From assembly GCF_022024275.1 (NCBI RefSeq), contig NZ_CP091804.1, positions 2,994,501 through 3,058,500 on the forward strand: 64,000 nucleotides of DNA, written 5' to 3'. Source of the stretch: Sphingopyxis sp. BSN-002 (GTDB taxonomy: Bacteria > Pseudomonadota > Alphaproteobacteria > Sphingomonadales > Sphingomonadaceae). Each line of letters starts with the position of its first letter. Within the stretch, counting starts at the first letter, position 1. Below, in pieces: positions 25,186-33,443 of the stretch. The notes under the pieces were generated by a model that was given only the letters and a program-made list of their open reading frames with translations, was not told the origin of the DNA and made no database searches. Position numbers and translations under genes: made by a program.

Positions 25186-25210
25186 AACGACGAAGGACGG
25201 CGCTGGTTCC
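25186..25210 (-). promoter_or_regulatory. EcfG-dependent promoter of nepR-ecfG
   Basis: On the minus strand GGAAC (25206-25210) is followed after exactly 16 bases by CGTT (25186-25189), the classical alphaproteobacterial EcfG promoter. The CGTT ends nine bases before the nepR ATG, so the expected transcription start would fall within a few bases of the start codon, giving a leaderless or nearly leaderless mRNA. Confidence 0.85.
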
Positions 25211-25328
25211 CGATACGGGATATTTTTGCGACGAATGCGTTGCCACGAAGCAACACTGTCCTTACTCAGGACATTGTGAGGGGTCACAATTCGTTCGTCT
25301 TGCAACTGCGCGACCGGAGGTTCTTCCC

Positions 25329-25733
25329 TTGCTTTCCGTCATCTATGTGAGCGTCGCCGATCCGCTGATCCGCGACGAGGATATCGCCGCGATCCTGCTG
25401 GCATCGCGGCGCAACAACAAGCGGCATGCCCTGACCGGGGCGCTGATCTATAACGGGCATAATTTCATGCAGCTGCTCGAGGGGCCGGCGGACGAGGTCG
25501 AAACCTGCCTCGCGGCGATCGGGCGCGATCCGCGGCACAGCGGGATGACCGAAGTTCGTCGCCGCACCGTCTATGATCGCGATTTCGCCGAATGGTCGAT
25601 GCTCTACGATCCCGATTTCGAGGGTCATGACGAGGATCTGGCGCGGCTGGCCGCACGAGGGCGCATCGACGAACAGGACGAACGCATAATCCACAATTTC
25701 ATCGCGCTCGGCCGGCGTCGCCCAGTCGCCTGA
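25329..25733 (+). CDS. BLUF-domain blue-light sensor protein
   Basis: The 134-residue product is a stand-alone BLUF domain that binds FAD and signals blue light through hydrogen-bond rearrangement. All photocycle residues are visible: Tyr6 (SVIYVSVA), Asn30 (RRNNKRHALTG), Gln48 (HNFMQLLEG), Trp89 and Met91 (AEWSML). Positions agree closely with PixD/YcgF-type domains. The start is a TTG at 25329 preceded by GGAGG eight bases upstream; no in-frame ATG occurs before residue 47. The gene is divergent from nepR and 16 bases upstream of a second ecfG gene. The output partner is not fused, so it must signal by protein contact. Confidence 0.93.
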   Translation: MLSVIYVSVADPLIRDEDIAAILLASRRNNKRHALTGALIYNGHNFMQLLEGPADEVETCLAAIGRDPRHSGMTEVRRRTVYDRDFAEWSMLYDPDFEGHDEDLARLAARGRIDEQDERIIHNFIALGRRRPVA

Positions 25734-25749
25734 CCGGCGCGGCCTTGCA

Positions 25750-26430
25750 TTGAATTTTCAAGGCGCTAAGCCGGGCATAAGGTTGTCAAAACAGCCGTCA
25801 GACAAAGGTCCATTTATCAACGACGACACGCCCCGCCCATTGGATGACGACAGCTTCAAGCGCGAGCTGGCGGCGATGCTGCCGCACCTGCGCGCCTTCG
25901 GCCGGAGCCTGACAGGCAACGCCGACATGGCCGACGACCTGGTGCAGGAAACGATGTTGAAGGCGTGGAAGGCGCGCGAAAGCTATATTCCGGGACCGGC
26001 CAGCATGAAGAGCTGGGCCTTCGTCATCCTGCGCAACTGTTTCCTGTCGCAGATGCGGCGCAAGAAATTCACCGCCGAATATGACGAGCTTGCCGCCGAA
26101 CGGCTGCTCGTCGCGCCCGACGACCAGACCGACAGCCTGCACCTTGCCGACGTCCAGCGCGCGCTGCTGATGCTGCCCGTCGACCAGCGCGAGGCACTGA
26201 TCCTGATCGGCGCAGGGCAGCTGTCCTATGAGGAAGGCGCGGAGATCTGCGGCTGTGCTGTCGGCACGATGAAGAGCCGTGTGTCGCGTGCGCGCTCGGC
26301 GCTCCACGCGATCCTCGAGGGCGGCGAAATGCCGCTGCGCAGCGAAGATCCGCTTGCGCCGAGCGAGGCTTTCGCCACGATCATGGGCGATGTCGATCAT
26401 CTGACCGGTGGCGGGCCGTCGCCGGATTAA
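25750..26430 (+). CDS. Second EcfG-type ECF sigma factor
   Basis: The 226-residue product is a paralogue of the EcfG at 24245-24910. The cores align over LPHLRAFGRSLTGNADMADD, WAFVILRNCFLSQMRRKKF, and LPVDQREALILIGAGQLSYEEGAEICGCAVGTMKSRVSRAR. It has both region 2 and region 4 and appears intact. The start is uncertain: the first possible codon is TTG at 25750 and another TTG lies at 25783; neither has a strong Shine-Dalgarno sequence. It follows the BLUF gene by 16 bases, so the two are probably cotranscribed. It has no adjacent anti-sigma factor, so NepR may control both paralogues, or this one may use a different signal. Confidence 0.9.
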   Translation: MNFQGAKPGIRLSKQPSDKGPFINDDTPRPLDDDSFKRELAAMLPHLRAFGRSLTGNADMADDLVQETMLKAWKARESYIPGPASMKSWAFVILRNCFLSQMRRKKFTAEYDELAAERLLVAPDDQTDSLHLADVQRALLMLPVDQREALILIGAGQLSYEEGAEICGCAVGTMKSRVSRARSALHAILEGGEMPLRSEDPLAPSEAFATIMGDVDHLTGGGPSPD

Positions 26431-26445
26431 TCGCGGGTTGATCCT

Positions 26446-28161
26446 ATGAGCAGTTCGGCTGGAATGCGTACTCTCATCAAACCTCTGGCCGTCCTCGCGC
26501 TCGGGCTTGCCCTGTGTCCGGCGGCGCGGGCCGCGTCCGTGCCGCCGGGCGGCGGCGAGCCGATCGTCGTCGAAGGCCAGCGGGAAATTCGCGTCGGGTG
26601 GAAGCGTGCCGAAACCCGACATGCCGTGATATTCAGCGATGGCGGCGAGGCCGAGCTGAAAAAGGCCGCGACCGATATCGAGCAGCTGCACGCACTGCTT
26701 GCGCGCCTTTATCGCGTCGGACCCGAAGACGGCGAGGCGGTGAAGCCGAAGATCATCCTGATCGGTTCGGCATCGGCCTATCGGGACATGGCGCTTCGTC
26801 CCGTCCGGTCCGAGGAGGGGCCCTATGTCGGAGCCTTCGCCGAACAGCGCTATTATGATCCGGCGGACGACGGCGCGGTAATCGTCGTGCCGCGCGCCGA
26901 TCAGGTCATCGAACTCGACACCTCGAAGGCGCGCGACGCCGATTGCCAGGACGTCGAATATGAGGCGATGCTCGGGGGCAAGACGTGTGCGGAGGTCTTG
27001 ACGCCGCCCGCCCCGGTCGCGCGGCCGTGGGAGGCGGTGCTCTTCTCCGCTTATGCCCAGCACTTCATCCTGAGCTATGTTCCCGCGGGCTATCCGCGCT
27101 GGTATCTCGACGGCATCGGCGCGCTCTTCTCGACCGCGAAGATCGGACGCGACGGCGCGCTCGACTATGCGAAGCTTTCGCTCGTCAATCCCCAGATATT
27201 CAAGGCATATGGACGCCTGAACGTCGGCGACGTGCTGACCGGAGACTATCTCGCGACGCCGTCGCGGCGGATGGAGTGGACACCCTTTCACGCCGCGCTG
27301 CTCGTGCATTTTTTCGTCTTTGGCGACATCAAGCCCGAACGGCGCGTGCAGTTCCAGCGCTATATGACCGCGATCCACCAAGGCGTTCCGATGGCCGAGG
27401 CCGCCCGGGTCTTTGGCGATATGCGCAAGCTGAAGTTCGAGATCGCGGCCTATATGGTGCGCCGGGGCCGCGCTTATGCCCGCACCGCGCCGCCCGAACA
27501 GCCGGTCGAGATACCTTCGATCACGGCGCTGTCGCTGGCGAGCGCGGCGATGCTCGACGCGAGCGTCGAGATGGAATCGCGGCTCGCGGCGGGGGGTACC
27601 GATAGCGATGCCTGGGTCGCGCAGCTTCGTTCGGAGGCGGAGAGGTTTCCGGGCGACGCCGATGCGATGGCCGTTCTTGCGAAGGCCGAATGCCGGATCG
27701 GGCGCTATCGTGAATGTCTGGATGCAGCCGGGCAGGCGCTCGCAAAATCGCCCGACGATGTCGCGGCGCTCAGCTGGAAGGGGCTGGCACTGGCCGGCGG
27801 GGCGGCTGCGAAGAAGGACGGCGCGGGAGCCGGCGACCTCAAGGCTGCGCGCGAAGCGATCGGCCGCGCGATCGCGCTCGACGGCGAGGCGCCGCTGCCG
27901 CGCATCGCCTATTTCCAGAGCTTCGCGATCGCCGGCGAGCCGGTGCCCGACGATGCGATGGCGGGAATGGCGCAGGTCGTCCGGCAGGTGCCGGCTGCGC
28001 CGGGTGTCCGCCTTCAGCTGGGCAGCGAGCTGGTCCGGCGCGGCCAGGCCGACCTTGCGCACAAACTTTTGAGCCCGGTGCTTTTCGGCCCCTATGACTC
28101 GCCCGAACGCAGGGCAGGCAGAGCGTTGTTCGCGATACCTTCGCCGCCGGCAGCGCCCTGA
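26446..28161 (+). CDS. Secreted TPR-containing protein in the stress-response locus
   Basis: The 571-residue product has a signal peptide (about MRTLIKPLAVLALGLALCPAARA from the second Met). Residues 45-340 form a domain reminiscent of gluzincin/DUF1570-like proteins: AETRHAVIFSDG, then YAQHFILSYVPAGYPRWYLDGIGALFST. The expected HExxH is not present (AQHFI occurs), so it may be an inactive relative. Residues 390-560 carry TPR-like helices (DAMAVLAKAECRIGRYRECL). The gene starts 15 bases after the second ecfG stop and reads in the same direction, so it may be part of the same transcript. Function is unknown. Confidence 0.75.
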   Translation: MSSSAGMRTLIKPLAVLALGLALCPAARAASVPPGGGEPIVVEGQREIRVGWKRAETRHAVIFSDGGEAELKKAATDIEQLHALLARLYRVGPEDGEAVKPKIILIGSASAYRDMALRPVRSEEGPYVGAFAEQRYYDPADDGAVIVVPRADQVIELDTSKARDADCQDVEYEAMLGGKTCAEVLTPPAPVARPWEAVLFSAYAQHFILSYVPAGYPRWYLDGIGALFSTAKIGRDGALDYAKLSLVNPQIFKAYGRLNVGDVLTGDYLATPSRRMEWTPFHAALLVHFFVFGDIKPERRVQFQRYMTAIHQGVPMAEAARVFGDMRKLKFEIAAYMVRRGRAYARTAPPEQPVEIPSITALSLASAAMLDASVEMESRLAAGGTDSDAWVAQLRSEAERFPGDADAMAVLAKAECRIGRYRECLDAAGQALAKSPDDVAALSWKGLALAGGAAAKKDGAGAGDLKAAREAIGRAIALDGEAPLPRIAYFQSFAIAGEPVPDDAMAGMAQVVRQVPAAPGVRLQLGSELVRRGQADLAHKLLSPVLFGPYDSPERRAGRALFAIPSPPAAP

Positions 28162-28170
28162 CGGCCGATG

Positions 28171-28962
28171 TCAGGCCGCGAGCTGCGGCGTGAAGAGCAG
28201 GCTCTGGCTGATTGCCGCGCGGACGGTGTTTTCGCCGAAGGGCTTCGAGATCAGGAACGTCGGTTCGACGCGATTGCCGGTGAGCAGACGCTCGGGGAAG
28301 GCGGTGATGAAAATCGCGGGCACGGGCGCGATCGCAAGAATGTCCTGCACCGCGTCGATCCCCGACGAGCCGTCGGCAAGCTGGATGTCGGCAAGGACAA
28401 GTCCCGCATCGGTGTTCTCGAACGCCGCGACCGCATCTTCGTGCGTCGTCGCGACACCGGCGACCTCGTGGCCGAGCCCGCGGACGATCTGTTCGAGATC
28501 CATCGCGATCAGCGGTTCGTCCTCGATAATCAGAACCGAGGTGCGCGCTTCGCGGTCCATCTCGCCGGCCGCCTCGGCAAGCAGGCTTTCGACGATGTCA
28601 TTGTCGGCGCCGGTGATCAGCGCGGTTTCGCCGACCGAAAAACCCTCGAGCGCCGTGAGCAACAACATCTGGCGGCCGAGCGGCGTGATGCGGCGCAACT
28701 TGCGGTTCGCCGCGCGGACGAGCGGATCGCTTTCGTCATCGCCTTCGCCGTCGGAGATGAAGGCGCTTTCCCAGATACGGTGGAAATTGCGGTAAAGATC
28801 GATGCGCGTGTCGTCGCAGGTGCGGAATTCGTCGGGGGCGGCGACGATGACTTCGAGGGTCGTATGAACGAAATTGTCGCCATGCATCTGGCTTCCCGTC
28901 AGCGCGCGCGCGTAACGGCGCAGGAACGGCAGATGCCCGCGGATTTCTTCACCCAAGCTCAT
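28171..28962 (-). CDS. phyR: PhyR-type anti-anti-sigma response regulator
   Basis: PhyR is the activator of the alphaproteobacterial general stress response. The 263-residue product has the expected order: an N-terminal sigma-like domain (residues 1-135, HLPFLRRYARALTGSQMHGDNFV, then LTALEGFSVGETA) and a C-terminal receiver domain (142-263). In the receiver, the acidic pocket is IEDE (147-149), the phosphoacceptor is Asp192 (LADIQLADGS), and the conserved lysine is in LISKPFG. Phosphorylation exposes the sigma-like domain so it can bind NepR. It is convergent with the secreted TPR gene, nine bases apart, and has its own EcfG-like promoter. Confidence 0.96.
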   Translation of the reverse strand: MSLGEEIRGHLPFLRRYARALTGSQMHGDNFVHTTLEVIVAAPDEFRTCDDTRIDLYRNFHRIWESAFISDGEGDDESDPLVRAANRKLRRITPLGRQMLLLTALEGFSVGETALITGADNDIVESLLAEAAGEMDREARTSVLIIEDEPLIAMDLEQIVRGLGHEVAGVATTHEDAVAAFENTDAGLVLADIQLADGSSGIDAVQDILAIAPVPAIFITAFPERLLTGNRVEPTFLISKPFGENTVRAAISQSLLFTPQLAA

Positions 28963-28985
28963 GCATGATCTCCCTCTAGTGAAAG

Positions 28986-29015
28986 ATTATACGCTGCGCT
29001 CGCAACGACGGTTCC
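28986..29015 (-). promoter_or_regulatory. Probable EcfG-type promoter of phyR
   Basis: On the minus strand GGAAC (29011-29015) is followed after 17 bases by CGTA (28990-28993), which merges into a perfect TATAAT (28986-28991). The spacing and CGTA deviate from the canonical N16-CGTT. The housekeeping -35 hexamer is not recognisable at the proper distance, so EcfG dependence or dual use is possible. Confidence 0.5.
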
Positions 29016-29169
29016 CCCGACCTGTCCGAAAAGGGCCGTTTCCGTTTGCAACCGTTCGCGCCGCGATGCGTAGAGTCAGCCGGGACGCGATCGGGCCGAC
29101 GCGTAAGGGACGGATTTCATCCACTTTCCTTGGCGGCCGGGCTGCCTTGCTTTTACAGGGACCATTTTC

Positions 29170-30708
29170 ATGGCAGAGCGGCCCACAGCGGATATCGATG
29201 CGTCGGCATCGGCGGGAAGCGAGGGGCGGAATTTGGCGGACGGAGCGGATCTGGATCCGGCAGAGCGCGAACGCTGGCGGCTCGACACATTGCGCGAATA
29301 TCGCATCATGGATACCGATCGCGAGCCCGCGTTCGACCGGGTAACCAAACTGGTCGCCGACCTGTTCGACGTGCCGATCGCGCTCGTCTCGCTGGTCGAT
29401 GACAAGCGCCAGTGGTTCAAATCGTCCTACGGCGTAAACGTCCCCGAATTGCCGCGAAATGCCGGCATGTGCCAGTTTGTGGTTACGGACGAACAGGCGC
29501 TCGTCGTTACCGACCCGCTTGTCGATGCGCGCCTCCGCGACAATCCGCTCGTTACGGGCGAGCCTTTTCTGCGCTTTTACGCCGGCGTACCGCTGCGCGC
29601 CTATAATGGCGCGATCCTCGGCACGCTGTGCGTTATCGACCGGAAAGAGCGACCGGCGCCTGACGCTCGCGAGATAGAGCGGCTTGAGGATTTCGCTGCA
29701 ATCATCATGGCCGAAGCCGGACTGCGTCGCACCGTCGCCGAGCGCGACGAGGCGCGACACATGCTGGAGCGCGCGCTCAATTTTTCGGGGATCGCGACCT
29801 GGCAATATGATGCGCGTACCGATCGCCTGTCCACGCAGGGCGCCGGTGCGGAGCTTTGGGGATCAGGGTTCGAGGCGACTCTCGCGACGGGCAACGGCTT
29901 CTTCGATCTCGTCCATCCCGACGACCGCGCAGCGCTCCGTGCCATCCTCGAAGAGTCGATTGCGAACCGCACGCCTTACCTTGCCGAATATCGGGTCCTG
30001 AACCCGGAGCGCGGGGTGCGCTGGAATGCGGTGCGCGGCGACTGGGACGGACAGCCCGGGAGCGCGACATTGACCGGCGTCAGCATCGACATCACCGAGC
30101 AGAAGAGCCGGCAGGAAAATGCCAACCTGCTGATGCGCGAGCTGCATCACCGCATGCGCAACCTGTTCGCGACCGTCAGCGCGATCATCTCGCTGACCCG
30201 CCATGCCGCGAGCGACGTCGACGACTATGTCGAGCGGATCAGCAGCCGGCTCGACGCGCTCAACCGCGCGCAGAACGTGCTGCTCAGCGCAAATTTCATG
30301 ACCGGATCGATGCATGCGCTGATGCGCGAGGTCGAAGCGGCCTTTCCGCGTATTCATTGGTCGGGGCCCGATCTGCTGCTCCCCGAAAACGCGCTCGTCG
30401 CGATGGCGCTTTTCTTCAACGAACTCGCGACCAACGCCGCAAAGCATGGCGCGCTGACCGGCGAAAACGGCCGCGTCGACGTGCGCTGGTCGCAGGACGA
30501 GGGGGATGGCGAGGACCGGCGGTTCCGGCTGACCTGGGCGGAGAGCGGCGGCGGACGCGAGGTCGTCCCGCCGGAGCGCACCAGTTTCGGGACATTGCTG
30601 ATGGAACGCAGCGTGAAGAACAATCTGGGCGGAACGATCGAACGGCATTGGGAGCCGGGCGGCCTGACGGTCGAGATTGCGCTTCCCGCGCGGTGGCGCG
30701 AGGCCTAG
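29170..30708 (+). CDS. GAF-PAS HWE-family sensor histidine kinase
   Basis: The 512-residue product has an N-terminal GAF domain (about 35-180, AGMCQFVVTDEQALVV), a PAS/PAC domain (195-312, ending GVSIDITEQK) and an HWE/HisKA_2-type kinase core. The H-box is LMRELHHRMRNLFATVSA with phosphoacceptor His326 or 327, followed by NELATNAAKHGAL (N-box) and LTWAESGGG with RHWEPGGLTVEI, the WxE motif that names the family. There are no membrane segments, so it senses a cytoplasmic cue. Such kinases phosphorylate PhyR in other alphaproteobacteria; the gene is 207 bases from phyR on the opposite strand. Confidence 0.92.
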   Translation: MAERPTADIDASASAGSEGRNLADGADLDPAERERWRLDTLREYRIMDTDREPAFDRVTKLVADLFDVPIALVSLVDDKRQWFKSSYGVNVPELPRNAGMCQFVVTDEQALVVTDPLVDARLRDNPLVTGEPFLRFYAGVPLRAYNGAILGTLCVIDRKERPAPDAREIERLEDFAAIIMAEAGLRRTVAERDEARHMLERALNFSGIATWQYDARTDRLSTQGAGAELWGSGFEATLATGNGFFDLVHPDDRAALRAILEESIANRTPYLAEYRVLNPERGVRWNAVRGDWDGQPGSATLTGVSIDITEQKSRQENANLLMRELHHRMRNLFATVSAIISLTRHAASDVDDYVERISSRLDALNRAQNVLLSANFMTGSMHALMREVEAAFPRIHWSGPDLLLPENALVAMALFFNELATNAAKHGALTGENGRVDVRWSQDEGDGEDRRFRLTWAESGGGREVVPPERTSFGTLLMERSVKNNLGGTIERHWEPGGLTVEIALPARWREA

Positions 30709-30768
30709 CCGCGCCCGACTTGATCCAGGATAGATTGTTCCCTATCTGTTCCGTGCTAGATACGGGAC

Positions 30769-32019
30769 ATGTCCGCGAAACCGATTCTCGAAAAGCTGGC
30801 CGTCCTCGCCGATGCGGCGAAATATGATGCCTCCTGCGCTTCGTCGGGAACGGTGAGGCGCGATTCCACCGGCACCAAGGGGATCGGGTCGACCGAGGGC
30901 ATGGGCATCTGCCACAGCTATGCGCCCGACGGGCGGTGCATCTCGTTGCTCAAGATATTGCTGACGAACTTCTGCATCTATGACTGCCGCTTCTGCATCA
31001 ACCGCGCGTCGAGCAACGTCGAGCGCGCGCGCTTCAGCCCGCAGGAGGTGGTGCGACTGACGCTCGATTTCTACAAGCGCAATTACATCGAGGGGCTGTT
31101 CCTGTCGTCCGGGATCATCCGGTCCGAAGACTATACGATGGAGCAGCTTGTCGAGGTCGCGCGCATCTTGCGCGAGGAGCATCGCTTTCAGGGCTATATC
31201 CATCTGAAGACGATTGCAGGGGCGGATCCGGGGCTGGTCGCGCTGGCGGGGCTCTATGCCGACCGGCTGTCGACCAATGTCGAGCTGCCGACCGACGCCG
31301 GGCTGTCGAGCTTCGCGCCCGAAAAGAAGCCCGAGACGATCCGCAAGACGATGGCGTCGGTGCGCGTCGGCGAGTCCGACGCGATCGAGGCGGCGAAGAG
31401 CCGGTTGATCGGCAAGGCGAAACCGCCGCGCTTCGCCCCCGCGGGGCAATCGACGCAGATGATCGTCGGGGCGGATGCGGCACGCGACGACGATATATTG
31501 AAGACCGCGACGAACCTCTATTCGGGCTATCAGCTCCGCCGGGTCTATTATTCGGCCTACAGTCCGATCCCCGATGCGAGCCGCGACCTGCCGCCGGTAC
31601 GCCCGCCGCTGATGCGCGAGCATCGACTGTATCAGGCCGACTGGCTGCTCCGCTTCTATGGCTTCGAGCGCGCCGAGATCATGGAGGGCGCCAGCGGGGG
31701 CATGCTCGACCTCGCGATCGATCCCAAGCTCGCATGGGCGCTGATGCGGCGCGACGTCTTTCCGCTCGATATCAACCGCGCGCCGCGCGAATTGCTGCTG
31801 CGCGTGCCGGGACTGGGAACGAAAGCCGTCGACCGCATCGTCGCGGCGCGGCGGCTGGGTAAGTTCCGGCTCGGCGACCTCGCGAAGCTGACGGCGTCGG
31901 TGAAGAAGGTGCTGCCCTTCATCGTGACGCCCGACTGGCGGCCGGGCAAGCTCACCGACAGCGCCGACCTGCGCGCACGCTTCGCGCCGCCGGCGGAGCA
32001 ACTGGCGCTCGCGCTGTGA
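30769..32019 (+). CDS. Putative DNA modification/repair radical SAM protein
   Basis: The 416-residue product is a radical SAM enzyme. The cluster motif is CIYDCRFC with the CxxxCxxC spacing, and GLFLSSGIIRSEDYT and STNVELPTDAGL are conserved strands. A C-terminal helix-hairpin-helix (LLLRVPGLGTKAVDRIVAARR) suggests DNA binding. It belongs to the family described as putative DNA modification/repair radical SAM protein (TIGR03916), which nearly always pairs with the next gene's SAM-linked and UdgX domains. The next gene overlaps by four bases (GTGA). The actual lesion repaired is not established. Confidence 0.93.
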   Translation: MSAKPILEKLAVLADAAKYDASCASSGTVRRDSTGTKGIGSTEGMGICHSYAPDGRCISLLKILLTNFCIYDCRFCINRASSNVERARFSPQEVVRLTLDFYKRNYIEGLFLSSGIIRSEDYTMEQLVEVARILREEHRFQGYIHLKTIAGADPGLVALAGLYADRLSTNVELPTDAGLSSFAPEKKPETIRKTMASVRVGESDAIEAAKSRLIGKAKPPRFAPAGQSTQMIVGADAARDDDILKTATNLYSGYQLRRVYYSAYSPIPDASRDLPPVRPPLMREHRLYQADWLLRFYGFERAEIMEGASGGMLDLAIDPKLAWALMRRDVFPLDINRAPRELLLRVPGLGTKAVDRIVAARRLGKFRLGDLAKLTASVKKVLPFIVTPDWRPGKLTDSADLRARFAPPAEQLALAL

Positions 32020-33443
32020 AAGAGGTCGTTCTCAAGACGCCCGGCGATTTTGCCGAATGGCGGAGCGCCGCGCGCGGGTTGCTTGCGGGCGGCGTCGCGC
32101 CCGAGGATGTGAGTTGGCGCGGAAGCGAAGAGGGCGCGTCGTTGTTCGGTGACGAGATTGGCTCAGCGCCCGCAGGTCAACTCAGCTTGCCGCGCGAACT
32201 GGTCGAGATTGCCGACCGGGTGATCTGCCACCGCGACGCCGAAGTGCCGGGGCGGCTCTATCGGATCGTGTGGCGCGCGCTCCACGACCGGCATCTGCTT
32301 GCGCGGACGACCGACCCGGAAGTCGACTGGCTGCGCAAGGCCGACAAGGCGATCCGCCGCGACGTGCACAAGATGCACGCCTTCGTGCGCTTCCGTCGGC
32401 TCGGCGAGGAGGACGGGCGCGAGAGCTTTGCGGCGTGGTTCGAACCGTCGCACCGCATTCTCAGGCTCACCGCGCCCTTCTTCCAGCGGCGTTTCTACGG
32501 GATGGACTGGGCGATCGTGACGCCGGATGCGCGCGCGATCTGGCAGGACGAAATGCTGAGCTACGGCCCCGGCGGGACGAAGGACGAGGTGCCCGACAGC
32601 GACGTCGTCGAGGATCAGTGGCGAACCTATTATGGCGCGATCTTCAATCCTGCACGGGTGAAGATCGAGGCGATGCGTGCCGAAATGCCGAAGAAATACT
32701 GGCGGAACCTGCCCGAGGCACAGGATATTGCGCCGTTGATTGCGGGGGCCGAGGCGCGGGTGGAACGCATGCGCGAAGCGGCCGTTTCGATGGCGAACCC
32801 CTTGACCGGAAAGTGGCGGACGCGCGTGCAGGACGAACTGACCCTTGGCGACGAGATCGAGACGCTGGCCGATCTGGCGAAGGCGGTCGATCGCTGCACG
32901 CGCTGTCCGCTCCACTGCAACGCGACGCAGGCGGTCGCGGGCGAGGGGCCGGGGGCGGCGAAGATCATGCTCGTCGGCGAGCAGCCGGGCGACCGCGAGG
33001 ATCTGGAAGGCAAACCCTTTGTCGGGCCCGCCGGGCAGTTGCTCAACGAAGTGCTGTATGATGCGGGGCTCGAGAGGCGGCGGCTGTTCCTCACCAACGC
33101 GGTCAAGCATTTCAAGTTCGAGCCGCGCGGCAAGCGCCGCCTCCACCAGAATCCGACGACTGCCGAGATCGACGTGTGCCGCTGGTGGCTCGACAAGGAG
33201 CGCGCGCTGGTGCAGCCCGACATCATCGTCACGCTGGGCGCGAGCGCGCTGCGCGGGGTGACGGGGAAGAGCGCGAGCATCAAGTCGATGCGCGGCGCGG
33301 TGCACGAGCTGGAAGGGGGCACGAAGCTGATCGCGACGATCCATCCTTCTTTTCTGCTGCGTCTGCCCGACCGTGAGCGGGCCGCGAAGGAGCGCGAACT
33401 GTTCGTCGCCGACCTCGCGCTCGCGCGGAAACTCGCCGCCTGA
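32016..33443 (+). CDS. udgX: DUF4130 - UdgX fusion, uracil-DNA-crosslinking glycosylase
   Basis: The 475-residue product joins two families that are often separate. Residues 1-265 form the SAM-linked DNA metabolism domain (DUF4130/TIGR03915; YRIVWRALHDRHLLARTTD, WFEPSHRILRLTAPFFQRRF). Residues 280-475 form a UdgX-type uracil-DNA glycosylase with GEQPGDREDLEGKPFVGPAGQL and the diagnostic KRRLHQNP loop. In UdgX that loop's His forms a covalent link to the uracil-derived abasic site. Cysteines in CTRCPLHC and a later Cys could hold the [4Fe-4S] cluster. The GTG start overlaps the preceding stop. Confidence 0.93.
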   Translation: MKEVVLKTPGDFAEWRSAARGLLAGGVAPEDVSWRGSEEGASLFGDEIGSAPAGQLSLPRELVEIADRVICHRDAEVPGRLYRIVWRALHDRHLLARTTDPEVDWLRKADKAIRRDVHKMHAFVRFRRLGEEDGRESFAAWFEPSHRILRLTAPFFQRRFYGMDWAIVTPDARAIWQDEMLSYGPGGTKDEVPDSDVVEDQWRTYYGAIFNPARVKIEAMRAEMPKKYWRNLPEAQDIAPLIAGAEARVERMREAAVSMANPLTGKWRTRVQDELTLGDEIETLADLAKAVDRCTRCPLHCNATQAVAGEGPGAAKIMLVGEQPGDREDLEGKPFVGPAGQLLNEVLYDAGLERRRLFLTNAVKHFKFEPRGKRRLHQNPTTAEIDVCRWWLDKERALVQPDIIVTLGASALRGVTGKSASIKSMRGAVHELEGGTKLIATIHPSFLLRLPDRERAAKERELFVADLALARKLAA

